Assembly: GCA_907163375.1 (NCBI GenBank)
Contig: CAJQUW010000527.1
Location: forward strand, 1-64,000
Length of the DNA: 64,000 bases
Direction: 5' to 3'
Origin: Prostheceraeus crozeri
Taxonomy: Eukaryota; Platyhelminthes; Polycladida; Euryleptidae
The translations under genes were made by a program, and so were the position numbers. Shown here piece after piece: positions 1-15,269 of the stretch (its first letter is position 1; each line of letters begins with the position of its first letter). The notes beneath the pieces were generated by a model that did no database searches, was not told the DNA's origin, and saw nothing but the letters and a program-made list of their open reading frames with translations.

Positions 1-1050
1 GCCATCAGCTGATTTGATGGCAATTTTCAGCTGTTCGGTTCGGCGCCGAAATGTGTCAAGGACAAATCAAAGTGATAGATCCTATCAATTTGATGCGTTT
101 TTCATTGAAATTGTTTATTCACAAGTTTTCTAATTACCTGTCTGTAATCAGTTTAAAGGAGTACGCCCATGTGTGCTGATGTCTTTGTAAGAAATGATTT
201 ACAAGTCAAAATTGAACTTAAGGTACCGGTACCTGACCTTGAAACCATCTGCGCATGTGAAATAGCATTCTGAAATTATTCTTCAGTCAGATAATTTGCG
301 AATAATTCATGCCACGTGCGTGTCAGTGCTGCAGTCCCAGATTTATCAGAAGGTAACGCTGCCTGGAATTCCGTGAAACACTTTCAACGAACGAAAAAAT
401 CATTATTTCTTTCTGTGCAAGCGCTGTAAAAAAATGATAGACCGGTGGCATTACGGCGTTATCCCGCCTTAGCCTACGACTACAGCACTGGTGGTGCGTG
501 TCTCGTGGAAGTTGCCTTTGCCTGTAGTGCTGCTAGAAGCATGCCTCTATCATTACACATGTGATTTTATAATTGTATATTAGAAGTGCAATTTTTCATA
601 GTTGATCAAATGTTCTATGCTCTTGCATGTTGCTTATAGAATAGAGGTGAGAAATAGCCCTGGTCTTTCATAGGCTGATGTTGATGCATAAATATTTGAC
701 CATCCTTGAATGTCGTCCGGTAAGTTTATGTAGGCAAATCACGCAAGTGGCACAATAAGGCATCAACAGCTATTGATCACATTCAAAGGATTATATAAAT
801 GCAGGCATACACTATTAACATGGCTTTGATTATTTGATTGTTGATTATTTAGGTGTAATTAAGGGTTGCAATCCCGGCACTTTCGGATTATAAAAAACAA
901 GTCGGTGCAGCTCTTAGGTTACATGCCTCAAGTTCACTTTTCGACCTGCTTAATGTTTCAGTCCGAATGGAATTGCAAATATGCAGTGCACCACACACGT
1001 CGGAGTTTTCATTTACAGATTCTTCTGAAGTTCTAGCGTGCCAGATGAAT
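1..1050. other. left flank, no gene seen
   Basis: I see no open frame of useful length, no RNA gene and no clear repeat here. Degenerate pieces resembling the neighbouring satellite start to appear after about 1,020. Confidence 0.5.
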
Positions 1051-1891
1051 GATCAATTACTAGAAATCCCGAAAACAAGTACGCCAGTGCGCCGAAGCCT
1101 GCCATCCGGTCGCGGTCCGGCGCACCACTGTATCGATGCCAGTTAGTGTCCGACGCATACAATTGGAACTGCGTAACCTCGTCGAATGGTTCACGCCGCC
1201 GAACTGGAATCCATGCAGTGGTTCGTTAGACTACTTGGCGCACTTCTGAGAGGCACGTCTGTACTCTGCGCTCTGCCGCGAAAAATGTCAGAAATACTAA
1301 AAATTGATCATTTGTCCGGCGCGCCTGGAACCAGTTGAGGCAAGACTAATTAATTTCAGAAGTTCTAGAAATAGTTCTTACTTCTGTCGCACTGTATCGT
1401 CAACGTTGAGTCCGGCCCGTCTGTCGCTGATTTTAAGAAGCCTAATTTCATAGTTTGTAGGATCAGATTCTACGTTTGGCGCGTCAACCTCTAGTCTAGC
1501 GTGCTTGGCACTGTTTTCAGCAAGCCTAATTTCAGAAATTCTAGGAATACATCCTCCATTTCGCGCACTGGCGCGTCAACGTTGAGTCTGGCGCGCATGG
1601 CACTGGTTTCGGAAAGATACTTTCAGAAATTCTAGGATCAGATCTTGCGTTTGGCGCACTGTCGCGGTTCAACGTCTAGTCTGGCGAATCTGTCGCTTGT
1701 CTAAAGAAGCCTAATTTCAGAAATTCCAAAAATAGATGTTGCGTCTTGCGCGTCAACCTCTAGTCTAGTGTGCTATGCACTATTTTTGGCAAGCCTAATT
1801 CCAGAAATTCTACGAATGCATCCGCCATCTCGCGAACTGGAGAGTCAACGTTGAGTCTGTCGTTCCTGGCACTGGTTTCAAGAAGCCTAAT

Positions 1892-2872
1892 TTCAGAAGT
1901 TCTAGAAATAGATGTCACTTTTGTCGCACTGGCGCGGTTCAACGTCTAGTCTGTCGTTTCTGTCGCTTGTTTTAAGAAGCCTAATTTCAGAAATTTCAAA
2001 AATAGATGTTGAGTCTTGCGCTTCAACCTCTAATCTAGTGTGCTTGGCACTGTTTTCGGCAAGCAGAATTTCAGAAATTCTAGGAGTACATCCTCCATCT
2101 CGCGCACTGGAGCGTCAACGTTTAGTGTGGCGCGCATGGGACTTATTTCGGCAAGATAAATTTCAGAAGTTCTAGAAATAGATCTTACGTCTGTCGCACT
2201 GGCGCGTCAACTTCTAGTCTGGCGCATGTGTCACTGGTTTCAAGAAGCCTAATTTCAGAAATTGTAGGAGTAGATCTTACACTGGCGCGTCAGCTTCGAG
2301 TCCGGCGTTCCTGGCACTGGTTTCGGAAAGCCTACTTTCAGAAATTCTAGGATCAGATCTTGCGTTTGGCGCACTGTCGCGTCAACGTCTAGTCTGGCGA
2401 ATCTGTCACTAGTCTCAATAAGCCTAATTTCAGAATTTCCAAAAATAGATGTTGCGTCTTGCGCTTCAACCTCTAGTCTAGTGTGCTTGGCACTGTTTTC
2501 GGCAAGCCTAATTCCAGAAATTCTAGGAATACATCCGCCATCTCGCGCACTGGAGCGTCAACGTTTAGTCTGGCGCGCATGGGACTTATTTCGGCAAGAT
2601 AAATTTCAGAAGTTCTAGAAATAGATCTTGCGTCTGTCGCACTGGCGCGTCAACGTCTAGTTTGGCGCATGTGTCGCTGGTTTTAAGAAGCCTAATTTCA
2701 GAAACTTCAAAAATAGATGTTGCGTCTTGCGCGTCAACCTCTAGTCTAGTGTGCTATGCACTATTTTTGGCAAGCCTAATTCCAGAAATTCTACGAATGC
2801 ATCCGCCATCTCGCGAACTGGAGAGTCAACGTTGAGTCTGTCGTTCCTGGCACTGGTTTCAAGAAGCCTAAT
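1892..2872 (+). repeat. reference 981 bp higher-order repeat unit (11 monomers)
   Basis: From the TTCAG at 1,892 to the equivalent TTCAG at 2,873 there are eleven monomers in a fixed order of subtypes. The same order restarts at 2,873 and about 3,855, and again, with the same 980-981 bp step, from about 7,119 through 10,060. Copies between these blocks are shortened by whole-monomer deletions. Confidence 0.85.
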
Positions 2873-5800
2873 TTCAGAAGTTCTAGAAATAGATGTCACT
2901 TTTGTCGCACTGGCGCGGTTCAACGTCTAGTCTGTCGTTTCTGTCGCTTGTTTTAAGAAGCCTAATTTCAGAAATTTCAAAAATAGATGTTGAGTCTTGC
3001 GCTTCAACCTCTAATCTAGTGTGCTTGGCACTGTTTTCGGCAAGCAGAATTTCAGAAATTCTAGGAGTACATCCTCCATCTCGCGCACTGGAGCGTCAAC
3101 GTTTAGTGTGGCGCGCATGGGACTTATTTCGGCAAGATAAATTTCAGAAGTTCTAGAAATAGATCTTACGTCTGTCGCACTGGCGCGTCAACTTCTAGTC
3201 TGGCGCATGTGTCACTGGTTTCAAGAAGCCTAATTTCAGAAATTGTAGGAGTAGATCTTACACTGGCGCGTCAGCTTCGAGTCCGGCGTTCCTGGCACTG
3301 GTTTCGGAAAGCCTACTTTCAGAAATTCTAGGATCAGATCTTGCGTTTGGCGCACTGTCGCGTCAACGTCTAGTCTGGCGAATCTGTCACTAGTCTCAAT
3401 AAGCCTAATTTCAGAAATTCCAAAGATAGATGTTGCGTCTTGCGCGTCAACCTCTAGTCTAGTGTGCTATGCACTGTTTTCGGCAAGCATAATTGCAGAA
3501 ATTCTAGGAATGCATCCTCCATCTCGCGCACTGGAGAGTCAACATTTAGTCTGGCGCGCCTGGGACTGGTTTCGGCAAGACTAATTTCAGCAGTTCTAGA
3601 AATAGATCTTTTCGTCTGTCGCACTGGCGCGTCAACGTCTAGTCTGGCGTTTCTGTCGCTTGTTTTAAGAAGCCTAATTTCAGAAATTCAAAAAATAGAT
3701 GTTGCGTCTTGCGCGTCAACCTCTAGTCTAGTGTGCTATGCACTATTTTTGGCAAGCCTAATTCCAGAAATTCTACGAATGCATCCGCCATCTCGCGAAC
3801 TGGAGAGTCAACGTTGAGTCTGTCGTTCCTGGCACTGGTTTCAAGAAGCCTAATTTCAGAAGTTCTAGAAATAGATGTCACTTTTGTCGCACTGGCGCGG
3901 TTCAACGTCTAGTCTGTCGTTTCTGTCGCTTGTTTTAAGAAGCCTAATTTCAGAAATTTCAAAAATAGATGTTGAGTCTTGCGCTTCAACCTCTAATCTA
4001 GTGTGCTTGGCACTGTTTTCGGCAAGCAGAATTTCAGAAATTCTAGGAGTACATCCTCCATCTCGCGCACTGGAGCGTCAACGTTTAGTGTGGCGCGCAT
4101 GGGACTTATTTCGGCAAGATAAATTTCAGAAATTCTAGGATCAGATCTTGCGTTTGGCGCACTGTCGCGTCAACGTCTAGTCTGGCGAATCTGTCACTAG
4201 TCTCAATAAGCCTAATTTCAGAAATTCCAAAGATAGATGTTGCGTCTTGCGCGTCAACCTCTAGTCTAGTGTGCTATGCACTATTTTTGGCAAGCCTAAT
4301 TCCAGAAATTCTACGAATGCATCCGCCATCTCGCGAACTGGAGAGTCAACGTTGAGTCTGTCGTTCCTGGCACTGGTTTCAAGAAGCCTAATTTCAGAAG
4401 TTCTAGAAATAGATGTCACTTTTGTCGCACTGGCGCGGTTCAACGTCTAGTCTGTCGTTTCTGTCGCTTGTTTTAAGAAGCCTAATTTCAGAAATTTCAA
4501 AAATAGATGTTGAGTCTTGCGCTTCAACCTCTAATCTAGTGTGCTTGGCACTGTTTTCGGCAAGCAGAATTTCAGAAATTCTAGGAGTAGATCCTGCTTC
4601 TCGCGCACTGGAGCGTCAACGTCTAGTCTGGCGAATCTGTCACTGGTTTCAAGAAGCCTAATTTCAGAAATTTCAAAAATAGATGTTGCGTCTGTCGCAC
4701 TGCGCGTCAACCTCTAGTCTAGTGTGCTTGGCACTGTTTTCAGCAAGCCTAATTTCAGAAATTCTAGGAATACATCCTCCATCTCGCGCACTGGAGCGTC
4801 AAAGTTTAGTCTGGCGCGCATGGGACTTATTTCGGCAAGATAAATTTCAGAAGTTCTAGAAATAGATCTTGCGTGTGGCGCACTGGCGCGTCAACGTCTA
4901 GTCTGGCGAATCTGTCACTGGTTTCAAGAAGCCCAATTTCAGAAATTCCAATAATAGATGTTGCGTCTTGCGCGTCAACCTCTAGTCTAGTGTGCTATGC
5001 ACTATTTTTGGCAAGCCTAATTCCAGAAATTCTACGAATGCATCCGCCATCTCGCGAACTGGAGAGTCAACGTTGAGTCTGTCGTTCCTGGCACTGGTTT
5101 CAAGAAGCCTAATTTCAGAAGTTCTAGAAATAGATGTCACTTTTGTCGCACTGGCGCGGTTCAACGTCTAGTCTGTCGTTTCTGTCGCTTGTTTTAAGAA
5201 GCCTAATTTCAGAAATTTCAAAAATAGATGTTGAGTCTTGCGCTTCAACCTCTAATCTAGTGTGCTTGGCACTGTTTTCGGCAAGCAGAATTTCAGAAAT
5301 TCTAGGAGTACATCCTCCATCTCGCGCACTGGAGCGTCAACGTTTAGTGTGGCGCGCATGGGACTTATTTCGGCAAGATAAATTTCAGAAGTTCTAGAAA
5401 TAGATCTTACGTCTGTCGCACTGGCGCGTCAACTTCTAGTCTGGCGCATGTGTCACTGGTTTCAAGAAGCCTAATTTCAGAAATTCCAAAGATAGATGTT
5501 GCGTCTTGCGCGTCAACCTCTAGTCTAGTGTGCTATGCACTATTTTTGGCAAGCCTAATTCCAGAAATTCTACGAATGCATCCGCCATCTCGCGAACTGG
5601 AGAGTCAACGTTGAGTCTGTCGTTCCTGGCACTGGTTTCAAGAAGCCTAATTTCAGAAATCTAGAAATAGATGTCACTTTTGTCGCACTGGCGCGGTTCA
5701 ACGTCTAGTCTGTCGTTTCTGTCGCTTGTTTTAAGAAGCCTAATTTCAGAAATTTCAAAAATAGATGTTGAGTCTTGCGCTTCAACCTCTAATCTAGTGT

Positions 5801-8800
5801 GCTTGGCACTGTTTTCGGCGCGTCAGCTTCGAGTCCGGCGTTCCTGGGACTGGTTTCGGCACGCCTACTTTCAGAAATTCTAGGATCAGATCTTGCGTGT
5901 GGCGCACTGTCGCGTCAACGTCTAGTCTGGCGAATCTGTCACTAGTCTCAATAAGCCTAATTTCAGAAATTCCAAAAATAGATGTTGCGTCTTGCGCGTC
6001 AACCTCTAGTCTAGTGTGCTTGGCACTGTTTTCGGCAAGCAGAATTTCAGAAATTCTAGGAATACATCCTCCATCTCGCGCACTGGAGCGTCAACGTTTA
6101 GTCTGGCGCGCATGGGACTTATTTCGGCAAGATAAATTTCAGAAGTTCTAGAAATAGATCTTACGTCTGTCGCACTGGCGCGGTTCAACGTCTAGTCTGT
6201 CGTTTCTGTCGCTTGTTTTAAGAAGCCTAATTTCAGAAATTTCAAAAATAGATGTTGAGTCTTGCGCTTCAACCTCTAATCTAGCGTGCTTGGCACTGTT
6301 TTCGGCAAGCAGAATTTCAGAAATTCTAGGAGTACATCCTCCATCTCGCGCACTGGAGCGTCAACGTTTAGTGTGGCGCGCATGGGACTTATTTCGGCAA
6401 GATAAATTTCAGAAGTTCTAGAAATAGATCTTACGTCTGTCGCACTGGCGCGTCAACTTCTAGTCTGGCGCATGTGTCACTGGTTTTAAGAAGCCTAATT
6501 TCAGAAATTTCAAAAATAGATGTTGCGTCTTGCGCTTCAACCTCTAGTCTAGTGTGCTTGGCACTATTTTTGGCAAGCCTAATTCCAGAAATTCTACGAA
6601 TGCATCCGCCATCTCGCGAACTGGAGAGTCAACGTTGAGTCTGTCGTTCCTGGCACTGGTTTCAAGAAGCCTAATTTCAGAAATCTAGAAATAGATGTTG
6701 AGTCTTGCGCTTCAACCTCTAATCTAGTGTGCTTGGCACTGTTTTCGGCAAGCAGAATTTCAGAAATTCTAGGAGTACATCCTCCATCTCGCGCACTGGC
6801 GCGTCAACGTCTAGTCTGGCGCGCATGGGACTTATTTCGGCAAGATAGATTTCAGAAATTCTAGGATCAGATCTTGCGTTTGGCGCACTGTCGCGTCAAC
6901 TTCTAGTCTGGCGCATGTGTCACTGGTTTCAAGAAGCCTAATTTCAGAAATTCCAAAGATAGATGTTGCGTCTTGCGCGTCAACCTCTAGTCTAGTGTGC
7001 TATGCACTATTTTTGGCAAGCCTAATTCCAGAAATTCTACGAATGCATCCGCCATCTCGCGAACTGGAGAGTCAACGTTGAGTCTGTCGTTCCTGGCACT
7101 GGTTTCAAGAAGCCTAATTTCAGAAGTTCTAGAAATAGATGTCACTTTTGTCGCACTGGCGCGGTTCAACGTCTAGTCTGTCGTTTCTGTCGCTTGTTTT
7201 AAGAAGCCTAATTTCAGAAATTTCAAAAATAGATGTTGAGTCTTGCGCTTCAACCTCTAATCTAGTGTGCTTGGCACTGTTTTCGGCAAGCAGAATTTCA
7301 GAAATTCTAGGAGTACATCCTCCATCTCGCGCACTGGAGCGTCAACGTTTAGTGTGGCGCGCATGGGACTTATTTCGGCAAGATAAATTTCAGAAGTTCT
7401 AGAAATAGATCTTACGTCTGTCGCACTGGCGCGTCAACTTCTAGTCTGGCGCATGTGTCACTGGTTTCAAGAAGCCTAATTTCAGAAATTGTAGGAGTAG
7501 ATCTTACACTGGCGCGTCAGCTTCGAGTCCGGCGTTCCTGGCACTGGTTTCGGAAAGCCTACTTTCAGAAATTCTAGGATCAGATCTTGCGTTTGGCGCA
7601 CTGTCGCGTCAACGTCTAGTCTGGCGAATCTGTCACTAGTCTCAATAAGCCTAATTTCAGAAATTCCAAAGATAGATGTTGCGTCTTGCGCTTCAACCTC
7701 TAGTCTAGTGTGCTTGGCACTGTTTTCGGCAAGCCTAATTTCAGAAATTCTAGGAATACATCCTCCATCTCGCGCACTGGAGCGTCAACGTTTAGTCTGG
7801 CGCGCATGGGACTTATTTCGGCAAGATAAATTTCAGAAGATCTAGAAATAGATCTTGCGTCTGTCGCACTGGCGCGTCAACGTCTAGTTTGGCGCATGTG
7901 TCGCTGGTTTTAAGAAGCCTAATTTCAGAAATTTCAAAAATAGATGTCGCGTCTTGCGCTTCAACCTCTAGTCTAGTGTGCTTGGCACTATTTTTGGCAA
8001 GCCTAATTCCAGAAATTCTACGAATGCATCCGCCATCTCGCGAACTGGAGAGTCAACGTTGAGTCTGTCGTTCCTGGCACTGGTTTCAAGAAGCCTAATT
8101 TCAGAAATCTAGAAATAGATGTCACTTTTGTCGCACTGGCGCGGTTCAACGTCTAGTCTGTCGTTTCTGTCGCTTGTTTTAAGAAGCCTAATTTCAGAAA
8201 TTTCAAAAATAGATGTTGAGTCTTGCGCTTCAACCTCTAATCTAGTGTGCTTGGCACTGTTTTCGGCAAGCAGAATTTCAGAAATTCTAGGAGTACATCC
8301 TCCATCTCGCGCACTGGAGCGTCAACGTTTAGTGTGGCGCGCATGGGACTTATTTCGGCAAGATAAATTTCAGAAGTTCTAGAAATAGATCTTACGTCTG
8401 TCGCACTGGCGCGTCAACTTCTAGTCTGGCGCATGTGTCACTTGTTTCAAGAAGCCTAATTTCAGAAATTGTAGGAGTAGATCTTACACTGGCGCGTCAG
8501 CTTCGAGTCCGGCGTTCCTGGCACTGGTTTCGGCAAGCCGACTTTCAGAAATTCTAGGATCAGATCTTGCGTTTGGCGCACTGTCGCGTCAACGTCTAGT
8601 CTGGCGAATCTGTCACTAGTCTCAATAAGCCTAATTTCAGAAATTCCAAAAATAGATGTTGCGTCTTGCGCGTCAACCTCTAGTCTAGTGTGCTTGGCAC
8701 TGTTTTCGGCAAGCAGAATTTCAGAAATTCTAGGAATACATCCTCCATTTCGCGCACTGGCGCGTCAACCGCGAGTCTGGCGCGCATGGGACTTATTTCG

Positions 8801-11800
8801 GCAAGATAAATTTCAGAAGTTCTAGAAATAGATCTTGCGTCTGTCGCACTGGCGCGTCAACGTCTATTCTGGCGCATGTGTCGCTGGTTTTAAGAAGCCT
8901 AATTTCAGAAATTCCAAAAATAGATGTTGCGTCTTGCGCGTCAACCTCTAGTCTAGTGTGCTATGCACTATTTTTGGCAAGCCTAATTCCAGAAATTCTA
9001 CGAATGCATCCGCCATCTCGCGAACTGGAGAGTCAACGTTGAGTCTGTCGTTCCTGGCACTGGTTTCAAGAAGCCTAATTTCAGAAATCTAGAAATAGAT
9101 GTCACTTTTGTCGCACTGGCGCGGTTCAACGTCTAGTCTGTCGTTTCTGTCGCTTGTTTTAAGAAGCCTAATTTCAGAAATTTCAAAAATAGATGTTGCG
9201 TCTTGCGCTTCAACCTCTAGTCTAGTGTGCTTGGCACTGTTTTCGGCAAGCAGAATTTCAGAAATTCTAGGAATACATCCTCCATCTCGCGCACTGGAGC
9301 GTCAACGTTTAGTGTGGCGCGCATGGGACTTATTTCGGCAAGATAAATTTCAGAAGTTCTAGAAATAGATCTTACGTCTGTCGCACTGGCGCGTCAACGT
9401 CTAGTCTGGCGCATGTGTCACTTGTTTCAAAAAGCCTAATTTCATAAATTGTAGGAGTAGATCTTACACTGGCGCGTCAGCTTCGAGTCCGGCGTTCCTG
9501 GCACTGGTTTCGGCACGCCTACTTTCAGAAATTCTAGGATCAGATCTTGCGTGTGGCGCACTGTCGCGTCAACGTCTAGTCTGGCGAATCTGTCACTAGT
9601 CTCAATAAGCCTAATTTCAGAAATTCCAAAAATAGATGTTGCGTCTTGCGCGTTAACCTCTAGTCTAGTGTGCTATGCACTGTCTTCGGCAAGCAGAATT
9701 CCAGAAATTCTACGAATGCATCCTCCATCTCGCGCACTGTCGCGTCAACGTTTAGTCTGGCGCGCATGGGACTTATTTCGGCAAGATAAATTTCAGAAGT
9801 TCTAGAAATAGATCTTGCGTCTGTCGCACTGGCGCGTCAACGTCTAGTCTGGCGCATGTGTCGCTGGTTTTAAGAAGCCTAATTTCAGAAATTCCAATAA
9901 TAGATGTTGCGTCTTGCGCTTCAACCTCTAGTCTAGTGTGCTATGCACTATTTTTGGCAAGCCTAATTCCAGAAATTCTACGAATGCATCCGCCATCTCG
10001 CGAACTGGAGCGTCAACGTTGAGTCTGTCGTTCCTGGCACTGGTTTCAAGAAGCCTAATTTCAGAAGTTCTAGAAATAGATGTCACTTTTGTCGCACTGG
10101 CGCGGTTCAACGTCTAGTCTGTCGTTTCTGTCGCTTGTTTTAAGAAGCCCAATTTCAGAATTTCCAAAAATAGATGTTGCGTCTTGCGCTTCAACCTCTA
10201 ATCTAGTGTGCTTGGCACTGTTTTCGGCAAGCAGAATTTCAGAAATTCTAGGAGTACATCCTCCATCTCGCGCACTGGAGCGTCAACGTTTAGTGTGGCG
10301 CGCATGGGACTTATTTCGGCAAGATAAATTTCAGAAGTTCTAGAAATAGATCTTACGTCTGTCGCACTGGCGCGTCAACTTCTAGTCTGGCGCATGTGTC
10401 ACTTGTTTCAAGAAGCCTAATTTCATAAATTGTAAGAGTAGATCTTACACTGGCGCGTCAGCTTCGAGTCCGGCGTTCCTAGGACTGGTTTCGGCAAGTC
10501 TACTTTCAGAAATTCTAGGATCAGATCTTGCGTGTGGTGCACTGTCGCGTCAACGTCTAGTCTGGCGAATCTGTCACTAGTCTCAAAAAGCCTAATTTCA
10601 GAAATTCCAAAAATAGATGTTGCGTCTTGCGCGTTAACCTCTAGTCTAGTGTGCTATGCACTGTCTTCGGCAAGCAGAATTTCAGAAATTCTAGGAATAC
10701 ATCCGCCATCTCGCGCACTGGAGCGTCAACGTTTAGTGTGGCGCGCATGGGACTTATTTCGGCAAGATAAATTTCAGAAGTTCTAGAAATAGATCTTACG
10801 TCTGTCGCACTGGCGCTTCAACGTCTAGTCTGGCGTTTCTGTCGCTTGTTTTAAGAAGCCTAATTTCAGAAATTTCAAAAATAGATGTTGAGTCTTGCGC
10901 TTCAACCTCTAATCTAGCGTGCTTGGCACTGTTTTCGGCAAGCAGAATTCCAGAAATTCTACGAATGCATCCGCCATCTCGCGCACTGGAGCGTCAACGT
11001 TTAGTGTGGCGCGCATGGGACTTATTTCGGCAAGATAAATTTCAGAAGTTCTAGAAATAGATCTTGCGTCTGTCGCACTGGCGCGTCAACGTCTAGTCTG
11101 GCGCATGTGTCGCTGGTTTTAAGAAGCCTAATTTCAGAAATTCCAAAAATAGATGTTGCGTCTTGCGCGTCAACCTCTAGTCTAGTGTGCTATGCACTAT
11201 TTTTGGCAAGCCTAATTCCAGAAATTCTACGAATGCATCCGCCATCTCGCGAACTGGAGAGTCAACGTTGAGTCTGTCGTTCCTGGCACTGGTTTCAAGA
11301 AGCCTAATTTCAGAAATCTAGAAATAGATGTTGCGTCTTGCGCTTCAACCTCTAATCTAGTGTGCTTGGCACTGTTTTCGGCAAGCAGAATTTCAGAAAT
11401 TCTAGGAATACATCCTCAATCTCGCGCACTGGCGCGTCAACGTTGAGTCTGGCGCGCATGGGACTTATTTCGGCAAGATAAATTTCAGAAGTTCTAGGAT
11501 CAGATCTTGCGTGTGGCGCACTGTCGCGTCAACCTCTAGTCTGGCGCATGTGTCGCTGGTTTTAAGAAGCCTAATTTCAGAAATTCCAAAAATAGATGTT
11601 GCGTCTTGCGCGTCAACCTCTAGTCTAGTGTGCTATGCACTATTTTTGGCAAGCCTAATTCCAGAAATTCTACGAATGCATCCGCCATCTCGCGAACTGG
11701 AGAGTCAACGTTGAGTCTGTCGTTCCTGGCACTGGTTTCAAGAAGCCTAATTTCAGAAATCTAGAAATAGATGTCACTTTTGTCGCACTGGCGCGTCAAC

Positions 11801-14800
11801 GTCTAGTCTGTCGTTTCTGTCACTGGTTTTAAGAAGCCCAGTTTCATTCAGAAATTTCAAAAATAGATGTTGCGTCTTGCGCTTCAACCTCTAATCTAGT
11901 GTGCTTGGCACTGTTTTCGGCAAGCAGAATTTCAGAAATTCTAGGAGTACATCCTCCATCTCGCGCACTGGAGCGTCAACGTTTAGTGTGGCGCGCATGG
12001 GACTTATTTCGGCAAGATAAATTTCAGAAGTTCTAGAAATAGATCTTACGTCTGTCGCACTGGCGCGTCAACTTCTAGTCTGGCGCATGTGTCACTTGTT
12101 TCAAGAAGCCTAATTTCAGAAATTGTAGGAGTAGATCTTACACTGGCGCGTCAGCTTCGAGTCCGGCGTTCCTGGGACTGGTTTCGGCAAGTCTACTTTC
12201 AGAAATTCTAGGATCAGATCTTGCGTGTGGCGCACTGTCGCGTCAACGTCTTGTCTGGTGAATCTGTCACTAGTCTCAAGAAGCCTAATTTCAGAAATTC
12301 CAAAAATAGATGTTGCGTCTTGCGAGTTAACCTCTAGTCTAGTGTGCTATGCACTGTCTTCGGCAAGCTAATTTCAGAAATTCTAGGAATACATCCTCCA
12401 TTTCGCGCACTGGCGCGTCAACCGTTTAGTCTGGCGCGCATGGGAATTATTTCGGCAAGATAAATTTCAGAAGTTCTAGAAATAGATCTTGCGTCTGTCG
12501 CACTGTCGCGTCAACCTCTAGTCTGGCGCATGTGTCGCTGGTTTTAAGAAGCCTAATTTCAGAAATTCCAAAAATAGATGTTGCGTCTTGCGCGTCAACC
12601 TCTAGTCTAGTGTGCTATGCACTATTTTTGGCAAGCCTAATTCCAGAAATTCTACGAATGCATCCGCCATCTCGCGAACTGGAGAGTCAACGTTGAGTCT
12701 GTCGTTCCTGGCACTGGTTTCAAGAAGCCTAATTTCAGAAATCTAGAAATAGATGTCACTTTTGTCGCACTGGCGCGGTTCAACGTCTAGTCTGTCGTTT
12801 CTGTCACTAGTCTCAAGAAGCCTAATTTCAGAAATTTCAAAAATAGATGTTGCGTCTTGCGCTTCAACCTCTAATCTAGTGTGCTTGGCACTGTTTTCGG
12901 CAAGCAGAATTTCAGAAATTCTAGGAATACATCCTCAATCTCGCGCACTGGCGCGTCAACGTTGAGTCTGGCGCGCATGGGACTTATTTCGGCAAGATAG
13001 ATTTCAGAAGTTCTAGGATCAGATCTTGCGTGTGGCGCACTGTCGCGTCAACCTCTAGTCTGGCGCATGTGTCACTTGTTTCAAGAAGCCTAATTTCAGA
13101 AATTGTAGGAGTAGATCTTACACTGGCGCGTCAGCTTCGAGTCCGGCGTTCCTGGCACTGGTTTCGGAAAGCCTACTTTCAGAAATTCTAGGATCAGATC
13201 TTGCGTTTGGCGCACTGTCGCGTCAACGTCTAGTCTGGCGAATCTGTCACTAGTCTCAATAAGCCTAATTTCAGAAATTCCAAAAATAGATGTTGCGTCT
13301 TGCGCGTTAACCTCTAGTCTAGTGTGCTATGCACTGTCTTCGGCAAGCTAATTTCAGAAATTCTAGGAATACATCCTCCATTTCGCGCACTGGCGCGTCA
13401 ACCGTTTAGTCTGGCGCGCATGGGAATTATTTCGGCAAGATAAATTTCAGAAGTTCTAGAAATAGATCTTGCGTCTGTCGCACTGTCGCGTCAACCTCTA
13501 GTCTGGCGCATGTGTCGCTGGTTTTAAGAAGCCTAATTTCAGAAATTCCAAAAATAGATGTTGCGTCTTGCGCGTCAACCTCTAGTCTAGTGTGCTATGC
13601 ACTATTTTTGGCAAGCCTAATTCCAGAAATTCTACGAATGCATCCGCCATCTCGCGAACTGGAGAGTCAACGTTGAGTCTGTCGTTCCTGGCACTGGTTT
13701 CAAAAAGCCTAATTTCAGAAATCTAGAAATAGATGTCACTTTTGTCGCACTGGCGCGGTTCAACGTCTAGTCTGTCGTTTCTGTCACTAGTCTCAAGAAG
13801 CCTAATTTCAGAAATTTCAAAAATAGATGTTGCGTCTAGCGCTTCAACCTCTAATCTAGTGTGCTTGGCACTGTTTTCGGCAAGCAGAATTTCAGAAATT
13901 CTAGGAGTACATCCTCCATCTCGCGCACTGGAGCGTCAACGTTTAGTGTGGCGCGCATGGGACTTATTTCGGCAAGATAAATTTCAGAAGTTCTAGGATC
14001 AGATCTTGCGTGTGGCGCACTGTCGCGTCAACCTCTAGTCTGGCGCATGTGTCACTTGTTTCAAGAAGCCTAATTTCAGAAATTGTAGGAGTAGATCTTA
14101 CACTGGCGCGTCAGCTTCGAGTCCGGCGTTCCTGGGACTGGTTTCGGCAAGTCTACTTTCAGAAATTCTAGGATCAGATCTTGCGTGTGGCGCACTGTCG
14201 CGTCAACGTCTAGTCTGGTGAATCTGTCACTAGTCTCAAGAAGCCTAATTTCAGAAATTCCAAAAATAGATGTTGCGTCTTGCGCGTTAACCTCTAGTCT
14301 AGTGTGCTATGCACTGTCTTCGGCAAGCAGAATTTCAGAAATTCTAGGAATACATCCGCCATCTCGCGCACTGGCGCGTCAACCGCGAGTCTGGCGCGCA
14401 TGGGAATTATTTCGGCAAGATAGATTTCAGAAGTTCTAGAAATAGTTCTTACTTCTGTCGCACTGTATCGTCAACGTTGAGTCTGGCCCGTCTGTCGCTG
14501 ATTTTAAGAAGCCTAATTTCATAAATTGTAGGATCAGATTCTACGTTTGGCGCGTCAACCTCTAGTCTAGCGTGCTTGGCACTGTTTTCAGCAAGCCTAA
14601 TTTCAGAAATTCTAGGAATACATCCGCCATCTCGCGCACTGGCGCGTCAACCGTTTAGTCTGGCGCGCATGGGAATTATTTCGGCAAGATAAATTTCAGA
14701 AGTTCTAGAAATAGATCTTGCGTCTGTCGCACTGTCGCGTCAACCTCTAGTCTGGCGCATGTGTCGCTGGTTTTAAGAAGCCTAATTTCAGAAATTCCAA

Positions 14801-15269
14801 AAATAGATGTTGCGTCTTGCGCGTCAACCTCTAGTCTAGTGTGCTATGCACTATTTTTGGCAAGCCTAATTCCAGAAATTCTACGAATGCATCCGCCATC
14901 TCGCGAACTGGAGAGTCAACGTTGAGTCTGTCGTTCCTGGCACTGGTTTCAAGAAGCCTAATTTCAGAAATCTAGAAATAGATGTCACTTTTGTCGCACT
15001 GGCGCGGTTCAACGTCTAGTCTGTCGTTTCTGTCACTAGTCTCAAGAAGCCTAATTTCAGAAATTTCAAAAATAGATGTTGCGTCTAGCGCTTCAACCTC
15101 TAATCTAGTGTGCTTGGCACTGTTTTCGGCAAGCAGAATTTCAGAAATTCTAGGAATACATCCTCAATCTCGCGCACTGGCGCGTCAACGTTGAGTCTGG
15201 CGCGCATGGGACTTATTTCGGCAAGATAGATTTCAGAAGTTCTAGGATCAGATCTTGCGTGTGGCGCAC